This document shows positions 33,736 to 42,678 of a stretch of DNA of 64,000 bases, one piece after another. Origin of the DNA: Chloroflexota bacterium (GTDB taxonomy: Bacteria; Chloroflexota; Anaerolineae; UBA4142); assembly GCA_016219275.1 (NCBI GenBank), contig JACRBM010000038.1:62001-126000 (forward strand). Reading direction: 5' to 3'. The position numbers and the translations under genes are program-made. How positions within the stretch are numbered: position 1 is the stretch's first letter; each line of letters starts with the position of its first letter. The notes beneath the pieces are model-generated. The model was not told the origin of the DNA and ran no database searches. It saw nothing but the letters and a program-made list of their open reading frames with translations.

Positions 33736-35120
33736 TGCTACGTATGGACACTCTCAATCCCCGCGGCTACACTGCCCTGCTCCGCAATCGCAAGTTCGTC
33801 GCGATGTGGATCGCGCAGATCACGTCGAACACCGCGCTCAACGGCGCGTTCTTTCTGCAACTCATTTTGATCGAGCAGGTGACCGGGTCGAGCGCTCATC
33901 TCGCCGCGGTGATCCTCGCGTTCAGTCTGCCGGCGGTACTGCTTAGCGCGCTGGCGGGTTTGATCGTAGACCGCGTACCGAAAAAATGGATCATGGTCGC
34001 GTCGAATGGATTGCGCGTGGTGACCGGCACGGCGCTCGCGCTGCTCGCCGCGCAATTGCCCGGACAAAAACTCAACGAAGCGTTTTTTCTCGCCGCAATC
34101 TATGTGCTCGTGTTCGTCATCTCCGCCATCGGTCAATTCTTTGCGCCCGCCGAAGGCGCGATGATCCCACTCCTCGTCCGCTCGGAAAATCTCCTGCCCG
34201 CCAACTCGCTGTTCACGATCACCTTCACCGCGTCGCAGATTCTCGGCTTGATCATTCTCGCGCCGCTCGGCATCAAAACGATCGGCATCGTCGGCTCGCT
34301 GTGGGTCGCCGTCGCGATGTACCTCATCGCGACGATCTGCGTCGCGCTCATCCCGCGCGACCACGTCACGCGCGCCGGCAAATTAGATGGCGTATCGGAA
34401 TTGCAACACGCGTGGAATGAAATTCGCGAGGGTTGGCGCTTTGCGATGAGCCATCGCGCGATTTTCACCGCGCTGTTGCAACTGTCGCTCATCTCGATGC
34501 TCGTGATGGTGATGACGATGCTCGCGCCGGGGTATGCCGCGCGCGTCCTGGGTCTCAGCGCCGAGGATTCCATTTACGTGTTCTGGCCCGCCGGCGTCGG
34601 CATGTTGCTCGCGAGCATTCTCGTCGGGCGGTTCGGTCATTTCGTTTCGCGCGAAGTGTTGGCGAGCATCGGCATGTTCGCGCTCGCGCTCGCGCTGACG
34701 GGACTCGGTTGGGCGGGCGGCGGCGGCGCGGACCAAGTGCCGCTCTTTCACTTGCATCCCGAACTCGTGCCAAGCACCGCCGGCTTTGTGATGCTGTTCG
34801 CCTTGTTAACCGGCATCGCAATGGCGGCGATCAACATTCCCGCGCAGACCGTCGTGCAAGAACGCACGCATAACGATGTGCGCGGGCGCGTGATGGCGGT
34901 GCAATTCACCATCTCGAACGCGCTGGGAATTCCGCCGATGTTGTTTATCGGTAATCTCGCCGACATCTATGGAATTCCGCACGTCACCTTTGCGGTCGCG
35001 GGACTCGTCGTTCTGCTCGCCGCGCTCAATCTCGCGTGGATGATGTGGGCAACGCGCCACGCGCGTTTGCGCCACGCCGCGCCCATTCATCCTCCCAGTT
35101 CCACTCCGAAACAACCGTGA
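33735..35120 (+). CDS. MFS transporter, enterobactin-exporter-like branch (461 aa)
   Basis: A 12-helix major facilitator. Helix 1 begins FVAMWIAQITSNTALNGAFF. The loop between helices 2 and 3 is LAGLIVDRVPKKWIMVASN, and GRVMAVQFTISNALGIPPML stands near the C-terminal repeat. It resembles the MFS_3 group, which includes macrolide and siderophore exporters; the substrate is unknown. Two ATGs (33735 and 33744) are possible, both directly after the heptamer array and without a clear Shine-Dalgarno. The stop overlaps the glycosyltransferase start (TGATG), so export and glycosylation may be linked. Confidence 0.82.
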   Translation: MLRMDTLNPRGYTALLRNRKFVAMWIAQITSNTALNGAFFLQLILIEQVTGSSAHLAAVILAFSLPAVLLSALAGLIVDRVPKKWIMVASNGLRVVTGTALALLAAQLPGQKLNEAFFLAAIYVLVFVISAIGQFFAPAEGAMIPLLVRSENLLPANSLFTITFTASQILGLIILAPLGIKTIGIVGSLWVAVAMYLIATICVALIPRDHVTRAGKLDGVSELQHAWNEIREGWRFAMSHRAIFTALLQLSLISMLVMVMTMLAPGYAARVLGLSAEDSIYVFWPAGVGMLLASILVGRFGHFVSREVLASIGMFALALALTGLGWAGGGGADQVPLFHLHPELVPSTAGFVMLFALLTGIAMAAINIPAQTVVQERTHNDVRGRVMAVQFTISNALGIPPMLFIGNLADIYGIPHVTFAVAGLVVLLAALNLAWMMWATRHARLRHAAPIHPPSSTPKQP

Positions 35121-36259
35121 TGCAATCTAAACAACGCATTCTTATTCTAATGTCCGACACCGGCGGCGGACATCGCAGCGCCGCCGAAGCCATTGCCAGT
35201 GTCTTTGCGCGCGATTTCGCCGCGCAGTACGAGGTGACTCTGCTCGACGGCATCAAACACGGCGCGCGGTTTCCCTTCAACCAAGCCGCCGATTGGTACT
35301 TGCCGATGACGACGTACGCCGAACCGGCATGGGGCGCGTTGTTCAACGTGAGCAACCGCATCGCGCCAACGTCGCTCCGCGTGCTCAAGCGCGTCCTGAC
35401 ACGCAAGATGCGACCGCTCTTGCAACAAGCCGCGCCCGATCTCGTCGTCAGCGTGCATCCGCTCCTCACAACGATTCCGCGCCGCGTGCTGCGCGCGCTC
35501 GGTTCGCACGCGCCGTTCGTCGTGGTCATCACCGATCTATTCAGCATTCATCGTTTGTGGCTCGACCGCGAGGCAGACTTGATCATCGCGCCCACGCAAG
35601 GCGCGTACGAATTTGCGCGAACCGAAGGCATTCCGCCGGAAAAATTGCGGCTCACCGGTTTGCCGGTCAGTTTGAAATTTCTTGCGAACGATCACGATCA
35701 ACGCGACCTGCGCGCGAAACTGGGTCTGGACGCGAATCGCCGGACGATTCTGCTCGTCGGCGGCGGCGAGGGCATGGGACCGCTTTTTCCGATCGCGCGC
35801 GCGCTGAACGACGCGAAATTGCCGGCGCAACTTGCGGTCATCGCCGGACGCAACAAACCGTTGTTGAAACAATTGCAAGACGCGTCGTGGCAAATTCCCG
35901 TTTCGCTCCAAGGGTTCGTTACGAACATGCCGGACTGGATGCGCGCGTCCGACGTGATTATCACCAAAGCCGGACCGGGCACGATCATGGAAGCCGTCGC
36001 GTGCGGCTTGCCGATTTTACTGAGCGGGTTTTTGCCGGGGCAGGAAGAAGGCAACGTGACCTTTGTCGAGCGGAGCGAGGTAGGCGTGTTGCGCCGCGAG
36101 CCATCGGACATTGCGCGCACGCTCCGCGAATGGCTCGCGCCGGGCAACGACACCTTGACGCGTTTTGCCGCGCGCGCGCGTGAACTCGCGCGTCCGCACG
36201 CCGCGCTCGACATCGCGAGCATTTTGCGCGCGACCCTGGAGGATCAGGCAAACCGGTAA
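35120..36259 (+). CDS. Glycosyltransferase, MGDG synthase/UgtP-like GT28 family (379 aa)
   Basis: A membrane-associated glycolipid glycosyltransferase. The start at 35120 overlaps the MFS stop. Residues 8-20 hold the family motif (LMSDTGGGHRSAAEA). The N-terminal acceptor domain continues to about 190. The nucleotide-sugar domain follows (ILLVGGGEGMGPLFPIA, then VIITKAGPGTIMEAVACGLP and PGQEEGNVTFV, about 270-325). Such enzymes move galactose or glucose from UDP-sugars to diacylglycerol. Exact sugar specificity is not decided by sequence. Confidence 0.88.
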   Translation: MQSKQRILILMSDTGGGHRSAAEAIASVFARDFAAQYEVTLLDGIKHGARFPFNQAADWYLPMTTYAEPAWGALFNVSNRIAPTSLRVLKRVLTRKMRPLLQQAAPDLVVSVHPLLTTIPRRVLRALGSHAPFVVVITDLFSIHRLWLDREADLIIAPTQGAYEFARTEGIPPEKLRLTGLPVSLKFLANDHDQRDLRAKLGLDANRRTILLVGGGEGMGPLFPIARALNDAKLPAQLAVIAGRNKPLLKQLQDASWQIPVSLQGFVTNMPDWMRASDVIITKAGPGTIMEAVACGLPILLSGFLPGQEEGNVTFVERSEVGVLRREPSDIARTLREWLAPGNDTLTRFAARARELARPHAALDIASILRATLEDQANR

Positions 36260-36314
36260 ATAGGAATCTCTGTTTCGCGCATTATCCTTATTTCCCTAGT
36301 TTTCCTTCTAACCC
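36254..36314. repeat. Weak heptamer-like array between glycosyltransferase and binding protein D
   Basis: CTTATTT CCCTAGT TTTCCTT CTAACCC on the right and a partly complementary AAATAGGAATC on the left. Much less regular than the other arrays. Confidence 0.35.
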
Positions 36315-36315
36315 G

Positions 36316-37605
36316 ATGTTTCCACAGTTCTTCACTCGACATCTCCGCGCGTGGAGCGCGGTCACACTCATCGCCGCAAGCGCGTGCAACAGTGTCACGC
36401 CGGTCGCCGCGCCGACGAACGAGGCACTCACGCTCACGTTTTGGCACGCGCAAACCGGCGTCGCCGCCGCAACGCTCGACGCGTTCGCCGATGATTTTCA
36501 CAAGGCGAATCCAGGCATCGTCGTGCGCGGCGAAGCCAGACCGAATGACGGCGATCTATTGCGGCAAGGTATCGCCGCGATGGCGCTGAACCAATTACCC
36601 GATTTCATCATCGCCAGCGACCGCACGGTTGCCGAGTTTGCGCGCCGCGACGCGCTCGCGCCGCTCGATGGATGGCTGAACGATCCCAGGATTGGGTTGA
36701 GCGAAAACGAACGCGCCGATCTCATCCCCGGCTTGCTCGACGCCGGACGCGCATCGAATCAACTCCGCGCCTTTGCTTTCGACGCGCGCACCGTCGTGCT
36801 GTGCTACAACGCGAATTTGCTCGTCGCCGCGCGTGCGGACGCGCCGCGCACGTGGGATCAGTTCAGCGCCGCCGCGCGCGCCACGACGCGTGCGAACGCG
36901 CACGGCTGGACGATGAAACCAGACGCGCGCGTATTCGACGCGCTGATCCTGGGTCGCGGCGGCAGCGTACTCAACGCTGCGCTAACGCAAGCCCAGTTCG
37001 GCGACGCGGCGGGCATGTCGGTTTTGCAAATGATCGTCGCGTTGAATCGCGGCGGCGCGGCAACGTTCGTCGAAACCGAAGCGGCGGCGTTCGACGAGTT
37101 CGCACAAGGGCGCGCCACGTTCTTGTTCGTCACGACCGATCAACTGCCTGGGTTGTCCGATGCGCTCGCGCGCACACACGCGACGTTTGGGTTCGGCATC
37201 GCGCCCGTACCGCAAACCGACCCGACGCGCCCGGTCGGCGTGGTCTTTGGCTCGCAGATCGCGGTGTTCAAAGCGTCGGATGAACGCGTGCGCGCGGCGT
37301 GGCAATTCGCGCGCTGGCTTGTGCAACCGGCGCAAGCCACGCGCTGGACGCAAGCCACCTACGCGTTGCCGACGCGTTTGTCCGCGCGCGCGTCGCTTGC
37401 AACCGACCCGAATCTCGTCTTGTTGCGCGGAGCGTGGCACGATCCACTGCCCGCGCTGCGCGCCGCGCCGACGGTCAAAGACGCGCTGTGGATTGACGCC
37501 GCCATCGTCGAACTGTGGACGAGCGTCGCGCAGACCGCCGATATCGCCAGCGCGTTGACACGCGCGACGACGCGCGTTAATCGTTTGCTGGGGCAGACTC
37601 CCTGA
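36316..37605 (+). CDS. Orphan solute-binding lipoprotein D (429 aa)
   Basis: A family-1 binding protein with lipobox IAASACNS (Cys near residue 24) and almost no linker. The fold begins LTLTFWHAQTGVAAATLDAF, similar to protein C (LQLWHAQPYAHHA), followed by QLPDFIIASDRTVAEFA and AFDARTVVLCYNANLLVAA. Permease genes are absent nearby. No good Shine-Dalgarno precedes the ATG. Its base composition is more GC- and CG-rich than importers A and B. It may feed a remote importer or serve as a sensor lipoprotein. Confidence 0.82.
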   Translation: MFPQFFTRHLRAWSAVTLIAASACNSVTPVAAPTNEALTLTFWHAQTGVAAATLDAFADDFHKANPGIVVRGEARPNDGDLLRQGIAAMALNQLPDFIIASDRTVAEFARRDALAPLDGWLNDPRIGLSENERADLIPGLLDAGRASNQLRAFAFDARTVVLCYNANLLVAARADAPRTWDQFSAAARATTRANAHGWTMKPDARVFDALILGRGGSVLNAALTQAQFGDAAGMSVLQMIVALNRGGAATFVETEAAAFDEFAQGRATFLFVTTDQLPGLSDALARTHATFGFGIAPVPQTDPTRPVGVVFGSQIAVFKASDERVRAAWQFARWLVQPAQATRWTQATYALPTRLSARASLATDPNLVLLRGAWHDPLPALRAAPTVKDALWIDAAIVELWTSVAQTADIASALTRATTRVNRLLGQTP

Positions 37606-37623
37606 AGCAATTAATCCAAATGA

Positions 37624-37696
37624 GTTGACCGCTGACCACAAACCGCCGCCAAAACAAAAGCGGTCGGCGGTCAGTGGTCAGCGGTCGTTCGTCAAA
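37624..37696. repeat. Heptamer array, inverted, with CGGTCA-type units
   Basis: Left TTGACCG CTGACCA CAAACCG CCGCC, right GGTCGGC GGTCAGT GGTCAGC GGTCGTT. The arms are complementary around AAAACAAAAGC. It ends at the AAAGGA ribosome site of the next gene. Confidence 0.9.
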
Positions 37697-37705
37697 GGAA
37701 CAACC

Positions 37706-38500
37706 ATGTCCACGCGTTATCAAATCGCTCGCCGCGCCGCGCGCGCGGCGGGCAAGGTTCTGCGCGAAAAATTCGAGCACCCGCGCGAGATCAAATTGAA
37801 AGGCAGACGCGACATTGTGACCGACGCGGATTACGCCGCCGATCACGCGTTGCGTCAAATCATTCACGCGCAATTTCCCAACGATGCGTTTCTGTCGGAA
37901 GAAGATTCGGCAGAGACGCGCGAGCAACTGTGGGCGAACGCACGCGCGGAAAACGGAATCTACCTGTGGATCGCCGATCCGCTCGACGGCACGACGAATT
38001 ACGCGCACCGCGTTCCGTTCTTTTCGACCTCGCTCGCGCTGTTCCACGCGGATCGCGTGGAACTCGGCGCGGTCTATGATCCACTGCGCGGCGAGTTATT
38101 CGCCGCCGCGCGCGGAAAGGGCGCGACGTTGAACGGCAAACCGATTCGCGTGACCGACACGCGCGTGTTCGAAGAAGGCATCGCCGCGACCGAGTGGGCG
38201 CGCGCCGCGGCAATTCGCCGACGCACCGCCGATGTGTTCAAACGCACGGTCGTCCGTGCGATGAGCGGACGCGCGCTCGGCAGCGCCGCGCTGTCGCTCT
38301 GTTACATCGCGGCGGGACGCTTGAGCACGTACTTTCACTTGTCGCTCTCATCCTGGGATGTCGCCGCCGCCGCGTTGATCGTCGAAGAAGCCGGCGGACG
38401 CGTGACTACGCCGGCCGGCGACGCGTGGACGGTGCATTCGCAATCCTATGTCGCGACGAACGGACATCTCCACAAGCAAATGATGCGTTGTTTCAAATGA
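37706..38500 (+). CDS. Inositol monophosphatase family phosphatase (264 aa)
   Basis: A magnesium-dependent sugar/inositol phosphatase. The ATG at 37706 has AAAGGA at 5 nt; the longer frame from 37625 lies in the repeat. Metal-binding motifs are present: FLSEEDSAE (about 65-73), IADPLDGTTNYAH (about 90-102) and SSWDVAAAALIVEEAGG (about 215-230). KGRRDIVTDADYAAD near residue 35 is the usual KG..D(I/L)VT pattern. It could be IMPase, fructose-1,6-bisphosphatase or PAP phosphatase. The downstream gene overlaps by ATGA. Confidence 0.9.
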   Translation: MSTRYQIARRAARAAGKVLREKFEHPREIKLKGRRDIVTDADYAADHALRQIIHAQFPNDAFLSEEDSAETREQLWANARAENGIYLWIADPLDGTTNYAHRVPFFSTSLALFHADRVELGAVYDPLRGELFAAARGKGATLNGKPIRVTDTRVFEEGIAATEWARAAAIRRRTADVFKRTVVRAMSGRALGSAALSLCYIAAGRLSTYFHLSLSSWDVAAAALIVEEAGGRVTTPAGDAWTVHSQSYVATNGHLHKQMMRCFK

Positions 38501-39402
38501 ACGGACGCGAACGAATCACGCGCGCACTACGCGGCGAACTAACCGACCGACTCGCGCGCGGCGAATTTTTCATCGCCGATGATTTCACGCGCGCGTTCCG
38601 CACGTTAGATGCCGACGCGCCGATTGCGTGGGAACAGCAGCGCGCGGTGATCGCGCAACTCGATCTCGACATCGCGCCCGTCGCGTTCAGCGAGGGCTGG
38701 GGCGCGCTCGAACAACCCGACGCCGACCGCGCGCTCGAACATGTCGCGCGTTGGCGCGCGGCGGAATCGCACTTTATCGTCGCCGTGATGGACGGACCTT
38801 TTAGCGCGGCGATTCGCCAACACGGTTTCAACGAAACGATGCACGCGATTCACGGCGCGCCGGAACTGGCGCGCGAGTGGTTTCAACGCGGGGCAGAAGA
38901 CGCGCGCGTGATCGCGCGCGCGATTCGTGATGCCGGTGCGGATGGCGTCGTGCTGGGCGAGGACATTGCCTACGGCAGTCAAACGTACATCGCGCCGGCG
39001 CAACTACGCGAGTTGTACTGGCAAGCGGTCGCGTGGCTCGCGCGCGAAATTCGCGCGGCAGGGCTTGCGGTGTTCTATCACTCGGACGGAAATCTCAACG
39101 CAGTGCTCGACGATTTGGTCGCGTGTGGACTCGACGGCTTGCAGGGCTTGGAACCGGGCGCGGGGATGGACGTGGTCGCGACGCGCGCGCGCGTGGGCGC
39201 GGCGCTGACGCTGTGGGGCAACCTGAGTTTCGATTTTCTCAGCGCGCCGCGCGCGGACGACGATATTCGCGCACTCATCGCGCGTCTGTCCGGCGATGGA
39301 CGGCGTTTCATCCTGGGTTCGTGCGGCGGCTTGGTCGCCGGGATGAATGTCGCAACGGTGCGCGAGGTGTATCGCGTGGCGAAAAAAAACTGGGGCGATT
39401 GA
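38497..39402 (+). CDS. Uroporphyrinogen decarboxylase-like / methyltransferase-associated protein (301 aa)
   Basis: A TIM-barrel protein of the URO-D / CobE-Mt superfamily. The ATG at 38497 overlaps the phosphatase stop. Landmarks are the start (MNGRERITRALRGE), IRDAGADGVVLGEDIAYG, VFYHSDGNLNAVLDDLVACG and FILGSCGGLVAGM. The GxxxHSDGN element is the corrinoid or zinc-methyltransferase variant (MtaA/MtbA-type) rather than heme-pathway HemE, and the window has no other heme genes. Methyl-transfer or a related reaction is therefore more likely than uroporphyrinogen decarboxylation. Its last codons and stop lie in a dispersed repeat. Confidence 0.8.
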   Translation: MNGRERITRALRGELTDRLARGEFFIADDFTRAFRTLDADAPIAWEQQRAVIAQLDLDIAPVAFSEGWGALEQPDADRALEHVARWRAAESHFIVAVMDGPFSAAIRQHGFNETMHAIHGAPELAREWFQRGAEDARVIARAIRDAGADGVVLGEDIAYGSQTYIAPAQLRELYWQAVAWLAREIRAAGLAVFYHSDGNLNAVLDDLVACGLDGLQGLEPGAGMDVVATRARVGAALTLWGNLSFDFLSAPRADDDIRALIARLSGDGRRFILGSCGGLVAGMNVATVREVYRVAKKNWGD

Positions 39403-39537
39403 AATCGCCTCTCCGGGGGTTCCACCGCGCGTCCGCCTGCGCGGACGCGCTTTCGCCCGCGCACTATAGCCCCTTAGCGAAGCGGAGTGGGGGCGGGCGA
39501 CCAGCCAATGGCTCCCGCGGGGCAATTTCCAATTGCC
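39392..39537 (-). repeat. Dispersed composite repeat, copy 1 (146 bp)
   Basis: On the minus strand: GGCAATT-type hairpin end, GAGCCATTGGCTGGTCGCC, a 28-nt extra segment, CGCGGGCG, CGTCCGCGCAGGCGGACG, and a terminal GGCGATTTCAATCGCC hairpin. The same order appears at 61971-62088 without the extra segment. It provides the stop of the upstream gene. Confidence 0.8.
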
Positions 39538-39543
39538 ACAGGT

Positions 39544-39575
39544 CCGCTCTTGATGCGAGCGGTTTTTTATTTTTG
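39544..39575 (+). terminator. Rho-independent terminator of the 37706-39402 operon
   Basis: CCGCTC with GAGCGG around a short loop, followed by TTTTTTATTTTT. It faces the converging SpoIID gene. Confidence 0.85.
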
Positions 39576-40571
39576 AATGATCGGGAAAAAAGACCACTCT
39601 GGTGAAATGGCGACTGGGTCATAGTAACGATGCGCGATGGCGCGCCAGTCCATTCCATCTAACGCGTCGTAGTACGTGCCCCACTGCGGCATGCACGGTT
39701 GGTACGGCGACGTCTGGCACTGCGCGACGGTGGCGAGATAATGAATCTCGATGACCTGGGCGTTGCGCCGCATCAAGTAATCCCAGGTTTCGTCCACGGC
39801 GGCATCGGTGCGCGGATCGTTCGTGTTGGGGATGTACCGTTGGTCGCACGTATTGTCCACGACTTCCGCGCCGAGCGGGCGCACGCCGCCCAGGTTGACG
39901 CGCCACCACGCGAACGATTTGATCGCCAGCGCGCCCGCGCGGAGCGAATTCGGCGCATCGTTTCCCCACGCCGCGTACCACTCGTTCGGCAAAACATTCT
40001 TCACGTACGTTTTGAAATCTATCACATCCACGCGTTTCACGGGCATGCCCGCGCTGACCCAATCACCGCAATGAGCATAATCGGTGATGCCAACTTTGAT
40101 GGTTAACGGCAGAATGTCGTTGGAATAATAGCGCGGCACGCGCGGCGAATTCCCACGCCAATCGAACGGCTGATCACTGGTCAGCGCGCGCGGCAAGCCG
40201 GCGACAATCGTTTCATCTTCCAAACCGAGATGAATTGTTAGTGTGCGCGTCACACCAGGATAAAGTAAGGCGTCGCGCATCGTCCACCCACCATAGCCCG
40301 GCGCAGTCACGCGAATCGTCGCCAACTCGTACGGTGCTGCGATGGCAAGATTCGCCAACGTAAACGCGCCGCGCGAGTCGGTGAAGGTTTCCGCGCCGGC
40401 GGCATTCACGCGCGCGTTCGCAACCGGCGCACCGGTCTGCGCGTCGAGGACGACGCCGGTGATGTGCGCGGTTGGCGATTGCGCGCGCGCGGAGAACGCG
40501 AGCGCGAGGAAAAGGATCGTCGCGATACTGCCGGCAAGCACTTGAGCCGGGAATCTTTTTTCTTCGCTCAC
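39567..40571 (-). CDS. SpoIID/LytB domain protein with carboxypeptidase-regulatory-like domain (334 aa)
   Basis: A secreted or surface protein. The GTG at 40571 overlaps the stop of the BtrH gene (GTGA). A signal peptide runs over residues 8-30 (IATILFLALAFSARAQ). Residues about 33-120 form a beta-sandwich carboxypeptidase-regulatory-like domain (ITGVVLDAQTGAPVANARV; DSRGAFTLANL). Residues about 150-330 match SpoIID/LytB: FKTYVKNVLPNEWYA, NSLRAGALAIKSFAWW, and TDAAVDETW. SpoIID proteins act on peptidoglycan glycan strands, LytB is an activator; which applies here is unknown. No other sporulation genes with that role are nearby. Confidence 0.85.
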   Translation of the reverse strand: MSEEKRFPAQVLAGSIATILFLALAFSARAQSPTAHITGVVLDAQTGAPVANARVNAAGAETFTDSRGAFTLANLAIAAPYELATIRVTAPGYGGWTMRDALLYPGVTRTLTIHLGLEDETIVAGLPRALTSDQPFDWRGNSPRVPRYYSNDILPLTIKVGITDYAHCGDWVSAGMPVKRVDVIDFKTYVKNVLPNEWYAAWGNDAPNSLRAGALAIKSFAWWRVNLGGVRPLGAEVVDNTCDQRYIPNTNDPRTDAAVDETWDYLMRRNAQVIEIHYLATVAQCQTSPYQPCMPQWGTYYDALDGMDWRAIAHRYYDPVAISPEWSFFPIIQK

Positions 40572-41557
40572 GCGGTCAAATCCATCACGCGTCCCCAGAA
40601 ATGTTCCTCGCGCAGCGCGAGTCGCCGGATCGCGCGGCTGGCATCGGCAAACAACGCGCGCTCCTTTTCTTCCGACACACGTTTGAGCACTGCGGCGAAC
40701 GCCGTCCACTCGTCCGCGAGTTCAGCCATCGTCTCGGCGAGGCGCGCGGCGCGCAACGCGTCGTCGCGCGCTTCCGCCTCACGCAGATACGCGGCGTAAA
40801 GTTTGCGAAATGCGCCGCCGCCCGTCCCACGCTTTTCGATGATCTGATAACCGAACCGCGCGCACCACTCCCAGTCCGGCGCGTCCGCCCAATTTTCGAA
40901 ATCCTCCGCCAATGTTTCCATGCCCATGATCGCGAGGTGCGGCGCGCGGTCGAGATTCATCGCGCGCGCGTTATCGCGCAACGCCGCGCGCGTGGCATCC
41001 ACGAGCGGCACACGCGGACGCACCGGGCGGATCGCCAGCCAGGTGTCGCGCGCGGGAAACGTCCCGGCGCGTATGTCGAGTGCGGCAAGCAGCGCGTCGT
41101 ACGCGATGGGTTGCAAGCCGGGGAAATGCGTGTCGGCAAGAAACGCGGTAGCGCGCGCATCGTCATACCCGGCGAGCACAACTCGATGTCCCGGAAACGA
41201 AGTGCGCGTTTGATAGTACGGCAACTGATTCAACTCGACCGCGAGCAACACGGGCGTATCGGCGTCCACCCACGCGCGGGCGATCTGCCACAGCATCGCC
41301 GGAACTTTCTCCGCGCCGGTTTCGTAATCCAAGCCCAGGTGCGCGCAAAAATCCTGTTCGAGTGTGAGGGTGCGTCCGTGAAATAGGCGCGAGGGCGAGC
41401 TGCGCGTGTTGGGGAAATACGCAAACCCCAAGCCGCTGCCTAGACCAAAACACATCGCCTCGCTCAACGCGAGTCCCTGGTAACGCGCGAGATCGCCGAG
41501 CGCGGTCGAGCCGCAGTGAACACCGGGAGCGTGGGTAAAATTGGAGATGAGTTTCAT
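40568..41557 (-). CDS. BtrH N-terminal domain / DUF4872 protein (329 aa)
   Basis: A papain-like (C39-type) protein. The ATG at 41557 gives the family start FTHAPGVHCGSTALGDLARY, with the presumed catalytic Cys at about residue 14; SFPGHRVVLAGYDD holds the His (about 135). The C-terminal half, about 190-329, is the DUF4872 helical domain. BtrH in butirosin synthesis transfers an acyl group from a carrier protein; no carrier or antibiotic genes are seen here, so the role is unknown. Its stop overlaps the SpoIID start. The upstream frame from 41677 runs back into a cytochrome remnant and is rejected. Confidence 0.85.
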   Translation of the reverse strand: MKLISNFTHAPGVHCGSTALGDLARYQGLALSEAMCFGLGSGLGFAYFPNTRSSPSRLFHGRTLTLEQDFCAHLGLDYETGAEKVPAMLWQIARAWVDADTPVLLAVELNQLPYYQTRTSFPGHRVVLAGYDDARATAFLADTHFPGLQPIAYDALLAALDIRAGTFPARDTWLAIRPVRPRVPLVDATRAALRDNARAMNLDRAPHLAIMGMETLAEDFENWADAPDWEWCARFGYQIIEKRGTGGGAFRKLYAAYLREAEARDDALRAARLAETMAELADEWTAFAAVLKRVSEEKERALFADASRAIRRLALREEHFWGRVMDLTA

Positions 41558-41558
41558 T

Positions 41559-41629
41559 GGCGATTTTCGATTTTTGATTTCGTTGACAGCCCAATCATAA
41601 ATCAAAAACCAAAAATCGCAAATCCTCAT
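41559..41629. repeat. Heptamer array, inverted, beside the cytochrome remnant
   Basis: Left CGATTTT CGATTTT TGATTTC, right AATCAAA AACCAAA AATCGCA AATCCTC. The right arm is homologous in order to the array after the intact cytochrome gene (43377-43412), with units changed. Confidence 0.85.
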
Positions 41630-41700
41630 TTGAGTCCGCGCGGTCCGCGCGCCATCTTGACGTGGCATTCTTCGCACTGGGGATAGATCGCATCGCGAAA
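41626..41700 (-). pseudogene. 3' remnant of a multiheme cytochrome gene
   Basis: The minus strand encodes FRDAIYPQCEECHVKMARG followed by PRGLK and a stop, identical in protein to the end of the pentaheme cytochrome at 43408. The first 53 bp (41648-41700) are identical to 43430-43482. The last eleven codons differ at five positions, all synonymous. The rest of the gene is missing; the frame ends abruptly at 41701. Confidence 0.85.
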
Positions 41701-41715
41701 GGGATTTGATGAACC

Positions 41716-41746
41716 AAAAAGCCGCCTTTATACAAGGCGGCTTTTT
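41716..41746 (-). terminator. Terminator of the sigma-factor operon
   Basis: AAAAAGCCGCCTT and its complement around TATAC: a perfect 13-bp stem with a T-run on both strands. It closes the minus-strand sigma/membrane-protein transcript. Confidence 0.95.
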
Positions 41747-41781
41747 GAACTCCTGGTTTGACCGTTACCCGTCGGACTCGA

Positions 41782-42624
41782 CTAATTCTCTGGGGCTAGT
41801 TTTATACCATTGACGTACACGTCGTTCCCCACGATCTTTACCGACGGTGGCTCCTCCAGCGAGAATTGAGTATCTGGGGGTGCGGCATATTTTTTGCCGT
41901 TGACGCTGAAGGTTGCTTTGCCATCAGCGGCAATCGTACCCTCCACTTGAACACCATTTTCCAGCGATTGGAAACTGAGACGCTTACTGCCGTCATCCTT
42001 CGACGAATCAGAATTGACGCTGCGATGCATCGGCTTGTCGGGTTTCGATGATCCTGGGTTTCCCCATCCCACCACAACGAATGACGGTAAATTGGTACTC
42101 GGGTCAATGCCGAGCACGAATTGACTCCCATCCGCATCGGTGAATTGCAGGAAAGTTAGACGGCGCAAGTTGGCGATTTCATCCGGTGGTACCGGATGCT
42201 GACTCGCGAATTGGTCATACGTGAGCGCCTTGAGGTCCTTGGCGTTTTTCGCTTTTTCCAGCAACTCCTTTGGATCGCTGACCTGTAGTTTTCTTCCAAC
42301 TTCGCCCTGTTGTTCCGGTGGTAATGCGTTCACAGCTTGGTAACTTTTTTGCGCGATTTCTGCCGCGTAGGCGGTGTTCGTACTGGTCGGCATAAAAATC
42401 ATTCCGAACACGAGCGCGATCACCGCGATACTCAAAGCGGCTCCCGCCGCGATAAATGTTCTCCTAAGCATTGTTTCTTTTCCTTTCGAGAATAAACCTG
42501 GGTTTGGTTTCTGCCAATACGGTGAAGCGAGCAAGGCGCGTCGCAACTCCGCACGATGATGTTGCATATCAACCGGTTGAATCTCGATTGCTTCCAAAAC
42601 GCCGTTAGTCGTTTTCGGTTTCAT
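41782..42624 (-). CDS. Membrane-anchored putative anti-sigma factor (280 aa)
   Basis: A single-pass protein encoded directly after an ECF sigma factor. Residues 1-50 are cytoplasmic, with ELRRALLASPYWQ in a likely sigma-binding helix; a membrane helix follows at about 54-76 (FIAAGAALSIAVIALVFGMI). Residues 77-280 are outside the membrane, with AEIAQKSYQAVNALP and a C-terminal NDVYVNGIKLAPEN. No zinc-binding HxxxCxxC motif is present. The position and topology suggest an anti-sigma factor with an extracytoplasmic sensor domain; this is inference. Base composition is clearly lower in G+C than in neighbours, suggesting recent arrival. Confidence 0.65.
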   Translation of the reverse strand: MKPKTTNGVLEAIEIQPVDMQHHRAELRRALLASPYWQKPNPGLFSKGKETMLRRTFIAAGAALSIAVIALVFGMIFMPTSTNTAYAAEIAQKSYQAVNALPPEQQGEVGRKLQVSDPKELLEKAKNAKDLKALTYDQFASQHPVPPDEIANLRRLTFLQFTDADGSQFVLGIDPSTNLPSFVVVGWGNPGSSKPDKPMHRSVNSDSSKDDGSKRLSFQSLENGVQVEGTIAADGKATFSVNGKKYAAPPDTQFSLEEPPSVKIVGNDVYVNGIKLAPEN

Positions 42625-42678
42625 AGGGTCCCCTACTTGGATAATGCGGACTGGCTAAAAAGGTTGCGCGTCCAAGAA

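Noticed and set aside
38497-39402. hemE (uroporphyrinogen III decarboxylase)
   Set aside because: The motifs fit the corrinoid/zinc methyltransferase-like branch better, and no heme-pathway gene is nearby.
40568-41677. BtrH gene start at 41677
   Set aside because: The extra 40 residues come from a cytochrome remnant read in another frame plus a heptamer array; family homology starts at 41557.
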